The position numbers were made by a program, and so were the translations under genes. From Azolla pinnata (Eukaryota; Streptophyta; Polypodiopsida; Salviniales; Salviniaceae), in NCBI GenBank assembly GCA_037176905.1, contig JBBBWG010027668.1:40038-61910 (forward strand): a stretch of DNA of 21,873 nucleotides, in the 5' to 3' direction. The notes beneath the pieces are model-generated. The model worked only from the letters and a program-made list of their open reading frames with translations. It ran no database searches and was not told the DNA's origin. This document shows positions 1 to 8,683 of the stretch, piece after piece; the first letter of the stretch is position 1, and the number at the start of each line of letters is the position of its first letter.

Positions 1-290
1 AGGACATTTGGAAAACCCTAAACCTCCTTCAACAAGGACATTTGGAAAACCCTAAACCTCCTTCAACAAGGACATTTGGAAAACCCTAAACCTCCTTCAA
101 CAAGGACATTTGGAAAACCCTAAACCTCCAACAAGGATATTTGAAAACCCTAAACCCTGAACCCCCCTGAAGCTCCAACAAGGAATGTGGAACTGCACAA
201 ACATTTGAAAGCCGTAAACCCTAAACCTCCAACAAGGACACTTGAAAAACCCTAAACCTTGAGCCTTAAACCCTAAACCTCCAACAAGCA
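1..290. repeat. 34-bp tandem array with telomere-like CCCTAAA core
   Basis: The block AGGACATTTGGAAAACCCTA starts at 1, 35, 69 and 103, an exact 34-bp period. Degenerate copies of 31 bp and other lengths follow (from 134 on), interrupted by a copy-like AGGAATGTGGAACTGCAC motif that occurs twice (about 180 and 287). Each unit contains one CCCTAAACC, the plant telomere-repeat sequence on this strand. The unit is too long and too divergent for a real telomere. It is a minisatellite built around a single telomere-like core and is cut by the window edge. No gene is apparent. Confidence 0.85.
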
Positions 291-299
291 ATGTGGAAC

Positions 300-880
300 T
301 GCACTCTCTCGCAAATGTGTTGCAAGCAGGGACGAAGTAGAGAGAAACCATGGGGCGTTAGGGTTAGGGTTCTCCCACAGGAACACGGAGAAGTTAGAGA
401 GAGACATATCCATCAACACACACAGAGCTTTTCTTTGTGCGCGACGCGCACGGACAATCGAATTCCAGATGGTGATAAGCTTTTCTTCATCGGGATGGAT
501 CCATCCTGCCATCCCCATTGATTCAAGGAATGAGATGGAAGGGAAGGAACGGAATGGAAAGGAAAGGCAAGGAAATGTGATGCAGGCTTGCAGGCATTGA
601 TTGCACAGTTCCTAGGGTTTTGGTTTAGTGTTTGTGTGTACACCGATTGGACACGGCGGACGGAGGCAGAAGGAACTGGAAGACGCGTCGATCGATCGAT
701 TGTGTGCTTCCAAGATGTTTGTGCAGGAATGACAAGGAAGATCGATCGATCGATATATGGCCATGGCGATGGTGGAGCGATGAACAGCTACAACACATCC
801 GCGGCCTGGAATGCTCCTCCATGACCAGGTCCGTCAAGCGCTGAAAAACCCTGCAGAAAAACCGAGCCAGGCGTCACGAT
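300..880. other. Intergenic, with double telobox and GATCGATC runs
   Basis: No credible coding region is seen; the short open frames lack family features. TTAGGGTTAGGGTT lies at 358-371, a double telobox of the kind found in promoters of many plant housekeeping genes. The 530-580 stretch is purine-rich (GGAAT/GGAAAG-like). GATCGATCGAT runs occur near 688-700 and 740-753. The far end (834-850) may be the last short exon of the minus-strand gene described at 834-2469. Confidence 0.5.
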
Positions 881-2469
881 CATGGTGACGAAGACGAAGA
901 AGACAAGGATGGTGATGGAGATGAAAACGAAGACGAAGACGAAGACGAAGACGAAGACGAAGTTGATGATGGTGATGAAGACGAAGACGAAGACGAAGTC
1001 GAAGATGGTGATGAAGATGGTGATGAAGACGAAGAACGAAGACGAAGTTGAAAATGGTGATGAAGACGAAGACGAAGACGAAGGCGAGGTTGAAGATGGC
1101 GATGAAGATGAAGGGAGACAGCGATGGAGATGGAGAAGAAGACGGTGATGAAGATGAAGAGATCAATGGAGATGGAGATGGAGATGGAGAAGAAGACGGT
1201 GACGACGATGAAGATATCAATGGAGATGGAGATGGAGATGGAGATGCATGAAGAGATGCATGCGGTTTAGGGTTTACCTGCGCAGGAGACGGCGCCTGCA
1301 GCGGCGGGAACGGGGACAGCGCAGGAGGCGGCGATGGCGGAGACGGCGGTGGCGGGGACGGCGTTGGCGAAGGCGGAGGAGCGGAGTTGCGCGCAGAGGC
1401 AAGGCAGCGACAGCGAGCGCAGAGTGGCGCAGCAGGCGGAGCCGGGCTCCTGCGCGCGGCTCGTCAGCGCCGCCGCCGCGCAGCTCGCCATGGCGCGGCT
1501 CAGCTCGTTCCCCACGCAACGCCATCGCTCTTCTGCTTCTCCTCCTCCTTCGCCTTCGCCATCATCGCCTTCTGCTTCTCCTTCTCCTTCGCCATCGCCA
1601 TCGCCTTCTACTTCGCCTCCGCCTTCGCCTTCTCCTGCGCCTTCGCCTTCGCCTTCGCCTTCTGCTTCTCCTTCTCCTTCTCCTTTGCCAATGCCTTCGC
1701 CTTCGCCTTCTCCTGCGCCTTCGCCTTCGCCTTCTGCTTCTCCTTCTCCTTCTCCTTCTCCTTCTCCTTTGCCAATGCCATCGCCTTCGCCTTCTGCTTC
1801 GCCTTCTCCTTCTCCTTCTCCTTCTCCTTTGCCAATGCCATCGCCTTCGCCTTCTGCTTCGCCTTCTCCTTTGCCATCGCCATCGCCTTCGCCTTCTGCT
1901 TCGCCTTCTGCTTCGCCTTCTCCTTTGCCATCGCCATCGCCTTCGCCTTCTGCTTCTCCTTCTCCTGCTTCTGCTTCTCCTGCTCCTGCTTCTCCTGCTT
2001 CTGCTTCTCCTGCTCCTGCTTCTCCTGCTCCTGCTTCTCCTTCCTTCTCCCTCGCTCCAACGCCATTGCCATCGCCATCTGCATTCCCCCGTGCAGGCTC
2101 GGGTTGGAAACGCCTCGACGACTCCTCCTCCTCCTCCGCCTCCTCCTCGACAGGCACAGACGCACCGTCTTCACCTCGCGAGCTTCTGCCGGAGGCAAGA
2201 ACCGGCAGTGCCGGCGTCGGCTCCACCGCCGGTCCGGTGGCTGCAGGCGAGGAGGAAGGAGGAGCAGCAGGAGAAGGGGACGACGGCGAGGAGGGAAGGA
2301 GAGAAGGCGGGGCGGGAACGAGGCTGCCGGCGACGACAGCGACGGCGATGGCGATGGCGAGGGACGAGGTCAGGAGGACCTGCAGACGGCGCCATCGCCA
2401 TAGCCGCCGCTGCGTCGTCGTCGTCGTCGTCGTCGTCGTCAGGGAAGAAGATCCTGCAGCGGCGGCCAT
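834..2469 (-). CDS. Tentative acidic Glu/Gly-repeat protein with N-terminal membrane segment (two exons)
   Basis: I do not recognise a family. The proposed exon 1 runs from an ATG at 2469 to 1278 and ends in a strong donor (GCGCAG|GTAAAC). It could join the acceptor TTTTTCTGCAG at 851 for a short last exon (850-834, stop TGA), giving about 402 residues; without splicing the frame stops at 1267. Visible features are a Thr run (residues about 11-19), a basic WRWRR stretch, then a hydrophobic Ala/Val/Ile segment at about 32-50 that could be a signal anchor. A Ser/Pro/Ala-rich linker follows, then a Glu run (about 108-116), and then about 150 residues of GE, AGE and GDG repeats. The C-terminal part before the junction is Ala/Ser/Cys-rich and not repetitive. 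The repeat DNA is open in other frames too (Ser-Pro repeats on the plus strand), so strand and frame are uncertain. The minus strand is preferred for the hydrophobic anchor, the donor site and the upstream heat-shock-like elements. Confidence 0.3.
897..1246. repeat. GAAGAC / GATGGA hexanucleotide-type repeat
   Basis: The stretch consists almost wholly of GAAGAC, GATGGT and GGAGAT hexamers with 3-bp periodicity. Read on the plus strand, one frame gives Asp/Glu/Gly runs and another Lys/Thr runs, but none stays open across the block (a stop falls near 1049) and no flanking unique coding sequence is seen. On the minus strand it is a pyrimidine-rich tract ending in a good 3' splice-site context (TTTTTCTGCAG at 851-861), so it may serve as an intron of the minus-strand gene. 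Confidence 0.8.
1533..2060. repeat. CCTTCT / CCTTCG hexanucleotide repeat
   Basis: About 530 bp of CTTCGC and CTTCTC hexamers, with interspersed TTTGCCAATGCC and TTTGCCATCGCC variants and, from about 1960, CTGCTTCTC units. Length changes are almost all multiples of 3, so several frames stay open at once: Ser-Pro or Ala-Phe on plus, Glu-Gly or Lys-Glu on minus. The base that varies most (T or G of CCTTCT/CCTTCG) is synonymous in both the Ser-Pro and the Glu-Gly reading, so it cannot decide between strands. Confidence 0.9.
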
Positions 2470-2523
2470 GGCGATGGCGATGGCGATGGCGATGGCGACG
2501 GCGACGGCGACGGCGACGGCGAT
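2412..2523. repeat. (CGT)n and (GGCGAT/GGCGAC)n microsatellites
   Basis: A run of about nine CGT triplets lies at 2412-2439. GGCGATGGCGAT / GGCGACGGCGAC units lie at about 2466-2523. The first encodes the Thr run of the tentative minus-strand protein. The second lies just upstream of its proposed start codon and would be leader or promoter sequence. Confidence 0.85.
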
Positions 2524-2536
2524 GGCGGCCTCGAGC

Positions 2537-2682
2537 TTCTAGAAGCTTCTAGAAGAACTGTGTCTGTCTTTGGCCTGAAGAAGAAGCTTCTAGAAGAAGA
2601 ACTGTCTCTGTCTTTGGTCTTGAAAAAGAAGCTTCTAGAAGAACTGTCTCTGTCTTTTGGCCTGAAAAAGAAGCTTCTAGAA
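2537..2682. promoter_or_regulatory. Four perfect heat-shock-element-like blocks in a 41-45 bp tandem repeat
   Basis: The heat-shock-factor site consists of alternating GAA and TTC units spaced by two bases. Here TTCtaGAAgcTTCtaGAA (four units) lies at 2537-2554, and GAAgcTTCtaGAA (three units) lies at 2583-2595, 2628-2640 and 2670-2682. The blocks repeat every 41-45 bp, separated by copies of ACTGTCTCTGTCTTTGGCCT with small variations. They sit 68-213 bp upstream of the proposed minus-strand ATG at 2469, a normal distance for such elements. The match to consensus is direct. Function is inferred, because the sites could be a by-product of amplifying one AAGCTTCTAGAAG unit. No clear TATA box was seen. 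Confidence 0.5.
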
Positions 2683-2716
2683 GACTCACAGCGCCTTTAC
2701 CACCGTCAACATCATG

Positions 2717-2805
2717 GGGGGCCATGCATGCACGCATGCATGCATCCACATCGCCACGGCCGCCGTCATCACCATCCATCCATCCATCCATCCATCCATC
2801 CATCG
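2717..2805. repeat. ATGC and CATC tetranucleotide repeats
   Basis: ATGCATGC-type runs occur at about 2722-2745 and CATC repeats at about 2775-2803. Further GCATGCACATGCATGC lies near 2823-2842. From 2690 to 2945 I see no gene. CATGGGCATGGCCATGGGCCATGG at 2874-2897 is a dense cluster of CCATGG-like palindromic steps. Confidence 0.8.
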
Positions 2806-2949
2806 CCTGGCCCGCATATGGCTCATGCATGCACATGCATGCGCCGCGCGCCATCATCACCATCGCAGTTCCCACATGGGCATGGCCATGGGCCATGGCA
2901 CACCACAGGTCCCCGCACGTGCGGGCTGGAAAGATTTCAAAACAGCCAA

Positions 2950-3460
2950 ACTTAGGGTTCCAAGGGGCTTAGGCCTCAAAGGGCTTACTATTTAGGGTTG
3001 AGGGGCTTCATGTTTTAGGGTTTAGGGTTTGAAAGCTCATGGGCTTAGGGTTGCAGGTCTAGCTACTAGTTTAGGGTTCAGAGCTTCATGTTGTAGGGTT
3101 TGGGGGCTTCATGTTTTAGGGTTTGGGGGCTTCATCTTCTAGGGTTTGGGGGTTTCCTCTTTTAGGGTTTACGGTTTGAAGCTCAAGGGCTTAAGGTTCC
3201 AAGTCTAGCTGGTATTTAGGGTTCAGGGCTTCATGTTTTAAGGTTTGGGGGCTTCATGTTTTAGGGTTTAGGGTTTGAAGCGCAAGGCTTAGGATTTTAG
3301 GCTTGGCAGCTCGGGCTGGCCATGATTTTAGGGTTGGCAAAATCCGAGCCTCTGCGACTTGGAGCTGGCGGTTTTTGGGGTTTAGGGTTTGGGAATCCAA
3401 GATTCTGCAGCTTGGAGCTTTGTTTTCTGCGGTCTTGCGGTTTTAGGGTTTGGGAATCAG
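2950..3460. repeat. TTTAGGG-rich degenerate tandem array
   Basis: About fifteen TTAGGG/TTTAGGG cores occur in 500 bp, several as doublets (TTTTAGGGTTTAGGG near 3013 and 3260). They are embedded in 25-35 bp units of the type GGGGGCTTCATGTTTTAGGG. The orientation (TTTAGGG on plus) is opposite to the CCCTAAA orientation of the 1-290 array. It is not a telomere, because spacing and flanks are irregular. It is an interstitial telomere-like minisatellite or a telobox-rich regulatory stretch. No coding potential was accepted. Confidence 0.75.
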
Positions 3461-3559
3461 CGCCTGCGGGGTTTCGGAGTTTGCCAAAATCCGAGCTGCC
3501 CGTGTTCGAGGGTTTGGAGCTTCTGGGTTCCCGAGGGCTTGATTGAAACTGGCAATGTG

Positions 3560-4680
3560 TTCGTTTTAGGGCTCAGGAATTAGCGTATTTTTTTAGAGTT
3601 TGAAGGTGCTTGCTTCCAATTATCCGATCGTTTGTCTGCTATCTTGATATATCTTTCTTTCTTTCTTTCGTTAATGAACTAGTCCACAAATAGTTGACTA
3701 TACACTCTACGGAGTGAGCACTATAGTATAGTGGTCAATGAATTGCTATGCTCGTAACTTCGATTTTCTGTTCAAAGATAACTCCATTTTCACTCATACG
3801 AGAGACGATCTCACATACGTACAACAATCGCATGCTTCTGGTTTTTACAAACACGAATGTAAGTTTGCAAACGCTTGTGAATGTTATAGGATTTTTTTTC
3901 TGTTTTTGTTAGGAAATTTTAATTTCTATTTCTAAAAACGTATAGATTTTATTAGATTTACCATTCTTCTTGTCAGAAGCATACTTTTGGTGATTTATCA
4001 ATCTCGAATGCTCGAATCATTGTCGATTGCATTTGCCGCTTGCAGAAGTATGGTTCGTTTTGTGTGTACACATATCTATCATTTTACTGGCGACTGAATG
4101 CGTTGTGAGAGTAGCCCATCAACTGGGAAGAGTATATCACAATCTTTTTTAAATAACTCGATGATTATTTTCTTCGTTTATGAACTAGCTCATCAGAGAA
4201 AGAAAATCAAATCAAGCTTAGTCTGATCATATGGTAAATCTGCAGTTGCCGAAACTCATTCTTCAAGAAATGATCAAGTGAATCGGAGATCGTAAAAGAA
4301 AGCCAATTTACTTTTCATAACAGTCTCTAAACATCATCATGCGGAGCATATGAAAGTTATCAACCATTTGCCTTAAACCACTACAGACAGAGTTCACAGT
4401 AAATTCACGGTCTGACGCAAACATGGACGAGAGAAGTGCATATCATGATAATATGCAACAGAGGGCTGAAGCAGAATATAACTAAGATATTCCTCATGGT
4501 GCCCTTCCCTCGAATGTAGCCCACGAAACAGAACATGCATCGGTTGATTACCAGAACCCCTCTTCCGAGTCCTCACCATTGTGAATGAAATCTTGTTTAT
4601 CATCGACGATTTGATCAAGGGGGCTATCAAGTTATGAACATGCAACGGGTAAGGGCACTGCTCGTAGCGGTTCGACAGAC
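3560..4680. other. AT-rich intergenic region, no feature recognised
   Basis: No convincing exon, RNA gene or mobile element is seen on either strand. The region is AT-rich with frequent stops in all frames. TTTCTTTCTTTCTTTC lies near 3650-3668. A short tRNA-like stretch near 3724-3765 was considered and rejected. Confidence 0.5.
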
Positions 4681-4689
4681 GACCATACG

Positions 4690-4869
4690 CCGATTCCCAT
4701 GGAATCGCATGGTGAGATCGATTCGCAGGTTCCGATTCTAATGTTACTCATCAGATTCCCGCTCAAGTATAGGGATTCGCTTCGTTGCAATTCGATTTGA
4801 TCCGTCGTCTGAAATCGAGAGGCTGATCATCACCAGCGACGGATTGACGAGCGCGTGAAAATTTGCAGG

Positions 4870-4911
<42 letters not shown>
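4690..4911. repeat. GAATCG-rich stretch followed by (ATC)n
   Basis: From 4690 to about 4740 GAATCG or its complement CGATTC occurs four times, and related ATTCGATTTGATCC-type sequence follows to about 4805. A perfect (ATC)n run of about 14 triplets lies at 4871-4911. The first part resembles the GAATCG-rich stretch at 21160-21420. Confidence 0.6.
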
Positions 4912-5036
4912 ATAATGCTTTGTAATAAGAAGAAATCTTCTACGATTAAGCGCCTTAGTTGGAACTTAGGAGTACATTCGAAAACCATTCCTGACATATA
5001 GCTTCCTCTTCGTCGCCGTTTTTTTCTTCTTACTTA

Positions 5037-5191
5037 ATCTTCTTCTTCTTGTTCATCACCGTGTTGTTCTTCTTCTTAATCTTCTTAATCTTCTTCTTCT
5101 TCTTCTTCTTCTTCATCGTCATTTTCTTCTTCTTAATCTTCTTCTTAGTCTTCTTAATCTTCTTCTTCTTCTTCTTCTTCTTTTTCTTAAT

Positions 5192-5222
<31 letters not shown>

Positions 5223-5224
5223 AT

Positions 5225-5255
<31 letters not shown>

Positions 5256-5357
5256 GTCTTCTTAATCTTCTTCTTCTTCTTCTTCTTAATCTTCTTAATC
5301 TTCTTCTTCTTCATCGCCACTTTCTTCTTCTTAATCTTCTTCTTCTTCTTCTTCTTG
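5037..5357. repeat. Polypyrimidine CTT/TTC minisatellite
   Basis: About 320 bp of TTC triplets are punctuated by TTAATC and TTAGTC interruptions, giving higher-order units such as CTTCTTCTTCTTAATCTTCT. The plus strand is almost free of G. Both strands stay open in one frame (Phe/Leu/Ile on plus, Lys/Ile on minus) only because the unit is a multiple of three. It lies just downstream of the minus-strand reading frame 5399-5971, so it could be in that transcript's 3' untranslated region as a GAAGAA purine tract. Long mirror-like pyrimidine tracts can form triplex (H-) DNA in principle. Confidence 0.85.
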
Positions 5358-5398
5358 CTTGACTGCTCTTTCCTGAGAGAAACCTCAGGATGTTTTGC

Positions 5399-5971
5399 TC
5401 AGAGAAAACCCTCGGGTTGGGGCGAGACGGAAGCAGCAAGGCCATCGTCTGTATTCCCTGTGGGATCTGGCTCTGATTTCTCGGCAGAAGCTGAGCCATG
5501 GCGGGAGCAAGAAGGAATTCGGAGCCGCATCAGATGGGGAAGACGAGGCGCCATGGCCGCTGGAACAGAAGGATCTGGCGCGTTTCCCCCCTCCATCTCC
5601 ACCATCTTCATCGTCGTCGTCGTCGTCGTCGTCGTCGTCATCATCATCGCCTTGGGATCGCGGACGTGAAGATGCTCGTAGATGCTGAAGTCATCTGCTG
5701 CTGCTGCGTAGGCCTGCAGACATGAGCGATGGCCGCCTGGAGCTCTCAGACCTCCGGACGGTGATGATGATGATGATGATGATGATGGTAGCGACGGTGA
5801 TGATGCAGAGCGTTGGTAGATATGGCGAGCTCTAGCAGCGCCGGAGCTGGAGCTGGAGCTTCCATGGTAGATGGGATCATAGAACACCCTCTTTGTCACG
5901 GGCAGGAGAGACATGACAGAAGGAGAAGAACCACCGCCATCGCCACCGCCACCACCACCATCATCATCCAT
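5399..5971 (-). CDS. Unrecognised Ser/His/Asp-rich plant protein, 190 residues, apparently one exon
   Basis: I do not recognise a family. The frame runs from an ATG at 5971 to a TGA at 5399-5401. A second in-frame ATG 19 codons in would give 171 residues beginning MSLLPVTKRVFYDPIYHG. The N-terminus is Asp/Gly-rich. After it come a Ser run (about residues 38-43), a basic segment with ARARHIYQRSAS, a second Ser run (about 62-69), a non-repetitive stretch with DDFSIYEHLHVRDP (about 92-105), a Met/Thr run (about 108-119) and a Pro/Ser/Glu tail. No signal peptide or membrane segment is evident; soluble and nuclear or cytosolic is a guess. Unlike the repeat frames around it, it uses mixed synonymous codons for Ser, Pro and Arg and has long unique stretches, which is why it is called. 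The (CGT)n at 5607-5649 and (GAT)n at 5761-5788 are coding microsatellites within it. A (CTCCTT)n tract at about 5974-6016 lies in its leader. Confidence 0.6.
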   Translation of the reverse strand: MDDDGGGGGGDGGGSSPSVMSLLPVTKRVFYDPIYHGSSSSSSGAARARHIYQRSASSPSLPSSSSSSSSPSGGLRAPGGHRSCLQAYAAAADDFSIYEHLHVRDPKAMMMTTTTTTTTTMKMVEMEGGNAPDPSVPAAMAPRLPHLMRLRIPSCSRHGSASAEKSEPDPTGNTDDGLAASVSPQPEGFL

Positions 5972-6119
5972 CGCTCTCCCTCTCCTTCTCCTTCTCCTTC
6001 TCCTTCTCCTTCTCTCTCTGTCGCTCTGTGTTTTCTGGTAAAGAAGACAATCAGATCAACTGTGGTTGGAAACCCTAGTACAGAGATGGTACCGTCTGTA
6101 AAGCCCAACATCTGATGCC

Positions 6120-6440
6120 GCTGCTCGAGTTCTCTTATTGGGAAAAGATCCCATCATCATGGCGATGGCTCTTTCTCTCTTGCTCTCTTCCTCTCTTTCT
6201 TTCTCCTGCTTTTCCAACCCAAATCGAACAGAAAGAATGTCTGTGTGGGCCACAGCGCACCAAAGGGAAGGAATGAAGGAAGGAAGCAAGGGCATGAATA
6301 ATATGCTGGCTATGGATACGCCCTGTTCTCCTTCCACAGAATCTCTCAAAAACAAGCTTTCCAGCCTCTTCCTCTCTGACCTCGTTCCTAATCCCAGCAG
6401 TTGCATTATAAGCAATCTGATCCTTTCTCCTGCGATTTCC
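6120..6440. other. Probable leader or promoter of the minus-strand gene 5399-5971
   Basis: No gene was accepted here. Overlapping open frames exist on both strands. The plus-strand one starting near 6138 has a hydrophobic start but runs into the downstream tandem repeat. ATTATAAGC on plus at about 6406 is a TATA-like stretch but not clearly oriented. CTCTTTCTC-type pyrimidine sequence at 6172-6205 would be a GA-rich motif on the minus strand. Confidence 0.35.
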
Positions 6441-6880
6441 ATGGCTCCCATGGAAGAAGAAAGGAATCATCCATCAAATAATGCGAATAACCCATGAAAG
6501 ATTCGGATCCATGAAATGGAGAGGATAAAGCCCAAAAAACCAGAGTAGTTAAGCATGGAGCTTGGTCTTTGATTCCATGGAAACATCCATTGAATTGTTG
6601 ACCTCCTCCTCATCCCGATCCTGTCTACATGGCTCCCATCGAAGAAGAAAGGAATCATCCATCAAATAATAATAATCCATGAAAGATTCGGATCCAGAGG
6701 ATACAGCCCAAAAAACAGAGTAGGTAATTTACCTGTCATAGCAGACGCAGGGAGCTTGGTCTTTGATTCCATGGAAACGTCCACTGGAATACATAGGATA
6801 AAGCCCAAAAAACCAGAGTAGTTATCTACCTGTCATTGCAGAAGGAAGGAGCTCGGGCTTTGATTCCATGGAAACACCCA
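6440..6880. repeat. Imperfect tandem duplication, three partial copies of a 160-190 bp unit
   Basis: CATGGCTCCCAT starts at 6440 and 6628, a period of 188 bp. Each copy continues with GAAGAAGAAAGGAATCATCC, then GAAAGATTCGGATCCA, and then AAAGCCCAAAAAACCAGAGTAG. This last block recurs a third time near 6800. TTTGATTCCATGGAAAC also occurs three times (about 6570, 6759 and 6859). Copies two and three carry TTACCTGTCATAGCAG / CTACCTGTCATTGCAG, which on the minus strand read as donor-like CAG|GTAAAT and CAG|GTAGAT, so the unit may contain a duplicated untranslated exon. Confidence 0.85.
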
Positions 6881-6889
6881 TTGAATTCT

Positions 6890-8680
6890 TGGCCTCCTCC
6901 TTTCATCCACAATGGGATCACTGGAGTTTCTGTTGGTCTGCCTGCACACTAATCATCAACACCAAAAACAAAAGCCCTTCCTTGATCTTCATATCGGAAT
7001 GGATGATGAGGCAGAAGAAGAGAGGAATGCGGCCCCATAGATTGATTGATAGAACAAATAAGTATACAGATAATGGAAGAATTGATCCCTCTCCCTGAGG
7101 ATTTTCTTTATTCTGATTATGGGTAGAATTGAACCCATCATTTCCATCCACAACAGAAGTTCAAAGGGCCCTTAAAATAATTTGTTGTTATAGCATTCCC
7201 TTCCAGAACCTACATCTTCAAACCACACCGAGAACGTCACGCTACAGGAAGCAATAGGATTCAAGTTGATTATTGAGCAAAGCTCATGTTATATCATTCA
7301 CCAGGGAGGGGTTAATCAAGTTCAGGCAGCGGTTAATCAAAGGCGATCAGATTAAGCACATTGCTCCCAAAGTGTTTTTCAACTTGTAAACTCGATGACA
7401 AGCATGTTCCACCCATTGCATCATGGCAGCAGATGTTTGCACCAAAATTTCTCCTCTACCAAAGGATACGAGTACCAGTTATGAGAATTAGGCAAATCTG
7501 TCTTAGAATTAGTAGTTTAAAACGAACTAGTCTTTCAAGTTTAACTACTATTATTATTACATCCCCTCAATAATGTGTTGTATACTGGGAATATTGCAGA
7601 TGTTATAAAATCGTTATTATCTGCTCTTTTGACATAGCAAACTACATACTCACCAAAATATTCTATAACCCACCCATTGTGCCTATTGCTTCCATACAGC
7701 TCAGGCTATATTCCATCCAATAAGTGAGGTGCCAGTACTTGAGTAGATCCGCACAATGAGCTTGCTTACTTGAACAAGCTTAGGAGTCCAATTATCCCTT
7801 TAGAAATCTTCAGTCATATTCCAGTATACTGACTCCAGGGCACCACCTCCTCTTACACAATCCTCTGTCCCTGGCTACACACAATACGCAGCACTTTCAA
7901 TAGCAAAACTCAGTTCTGCACTGCTGTACATATACAGTTTATAAGAAAGTGGGAGATTCAAGGGAACTACTGAACCATATCCATAAAAAGAGTTGGCATC
8001 ACACATGAAAAGAAAACGCGAGCACTTTCTCACGACCCTGCACCCAAACTCCATATTTGGACATTCTGGAACTTCCTGGTGTTCCTTCATTTGTGAATCG
8101 TCCTGTCATGTTTGAGTGTTGGGCTGGAGTCAACAAGGAAATAAAGGCTCGGTGTAAAGGATCAGGTGGCTGTCATCCAGAGGGACGATATGGGACATAT
8201 TGTCCCCTCAACCATACCTCCATCAAAAAAGCTGCACACCCTACACCTTAAAAATTTTATAGATCCCAATTGTAAGATTTATTATCATGGTCCTGTAGTC
8301 AGTAACTGCAGGTTGGTGTAAGTCAAAGCTCTAAGTAAATATGGCTAGCAGTAAGTATGGCAAGATTTACCACTCACCTACAACTGAATTCCGACATTGG
8401 GGCTTGCTCCGTTGAAGCGCACATAGGCCTACTAACCCTATCACTCACTTACCAATTCTATGATGACAGGACCGCTACAATCAAGTCAGTTTCCACATAG
8501 CATTTTGATTATTTACATTGTGAAAGAGGATGATATATGGGCGATTTACAACCTACAGAATTAAACAAAAGAACGCTCTCGTCCCATTTCATATACGCAC
8601 AACCACCAAACATGTTCATCTCCTTTCAGCTTCTTCCTGAGCAAAAAAAAAAGAACTTTGTTGTGGTATCATACATATGC
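6890..8680. other. Long stretch without a supported gene
   Basis: No exon with family features could be assembled on either strand, although short open frames exist (for example minus 7875-8090 and plus 8057-8251). Composition is AT-rich and varied, without long repeats. On the minus strand it lies downstream of the coiled-coil gene, so its 8684-proximal part is presumably that gene's 3' untranslated region. The rest may hold unrecognised exons or old transposon remains. Confidence 0.45.
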
Positions 8681-8683
8681 AAA

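Noticed and set aside
1248..2552. Plus-strand Arg/Leu and Ser-Pro repeat frames (extensin-like)
   Set aside because: The repeat opens many frames. The Ser-Pro frame lacks a secretion signal, so it is kept only as the rival to the minus-strand reading.
1..3460. True telomere or subtelomere
   Set aside because: The telomere-like cores are single or double and spaced 25-35 bp in degenerate units, and unique genes follow. No contiguous TTTAGGG array is present.
3724..3770. tRNA-like stretch with TAGTATAGTGG (A-box-like) and TTCGATT (B-box-like)
   Set aside because: The spacing is shorter than in real tRNA genes and no cloverleaf stems or acceptor pairing can be drawn. It may be chance or a very old tRNA-derived fragment.
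5030..5360. Long poly-Phe (plus) and poly-Lys (minus) open frames
   Set aside because: They exist only because the TTC-type repeat has a unit length divisible by three, and they have no unique flanking coding sequence.
5395..5688. Plus-strand frame opposite the 5399-5971 gene
   Set aside because: Mirror of the minus-strand coding sequence. Its poly-Ser comes from the (CGT)n repeat, and its codon choices and unique blocks are less protein-like.
6138..6497. Plus-strand 119-residue frame with a hydrophobic, signal-peptide-like start
   Set aside because: It overlaps an equally long minus-strand frame, ends inside a tandem duplication and has no recognisable mature domain. It more likely lies in the upstream region of the 5399-5971 gene.
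7875..8251. Short overlapping frames on both strands (minus 7875-8090, plus 8057-8251)
   Set aside because: No splice sites in compatible phase with neighbouring genes and no recognisable motif.
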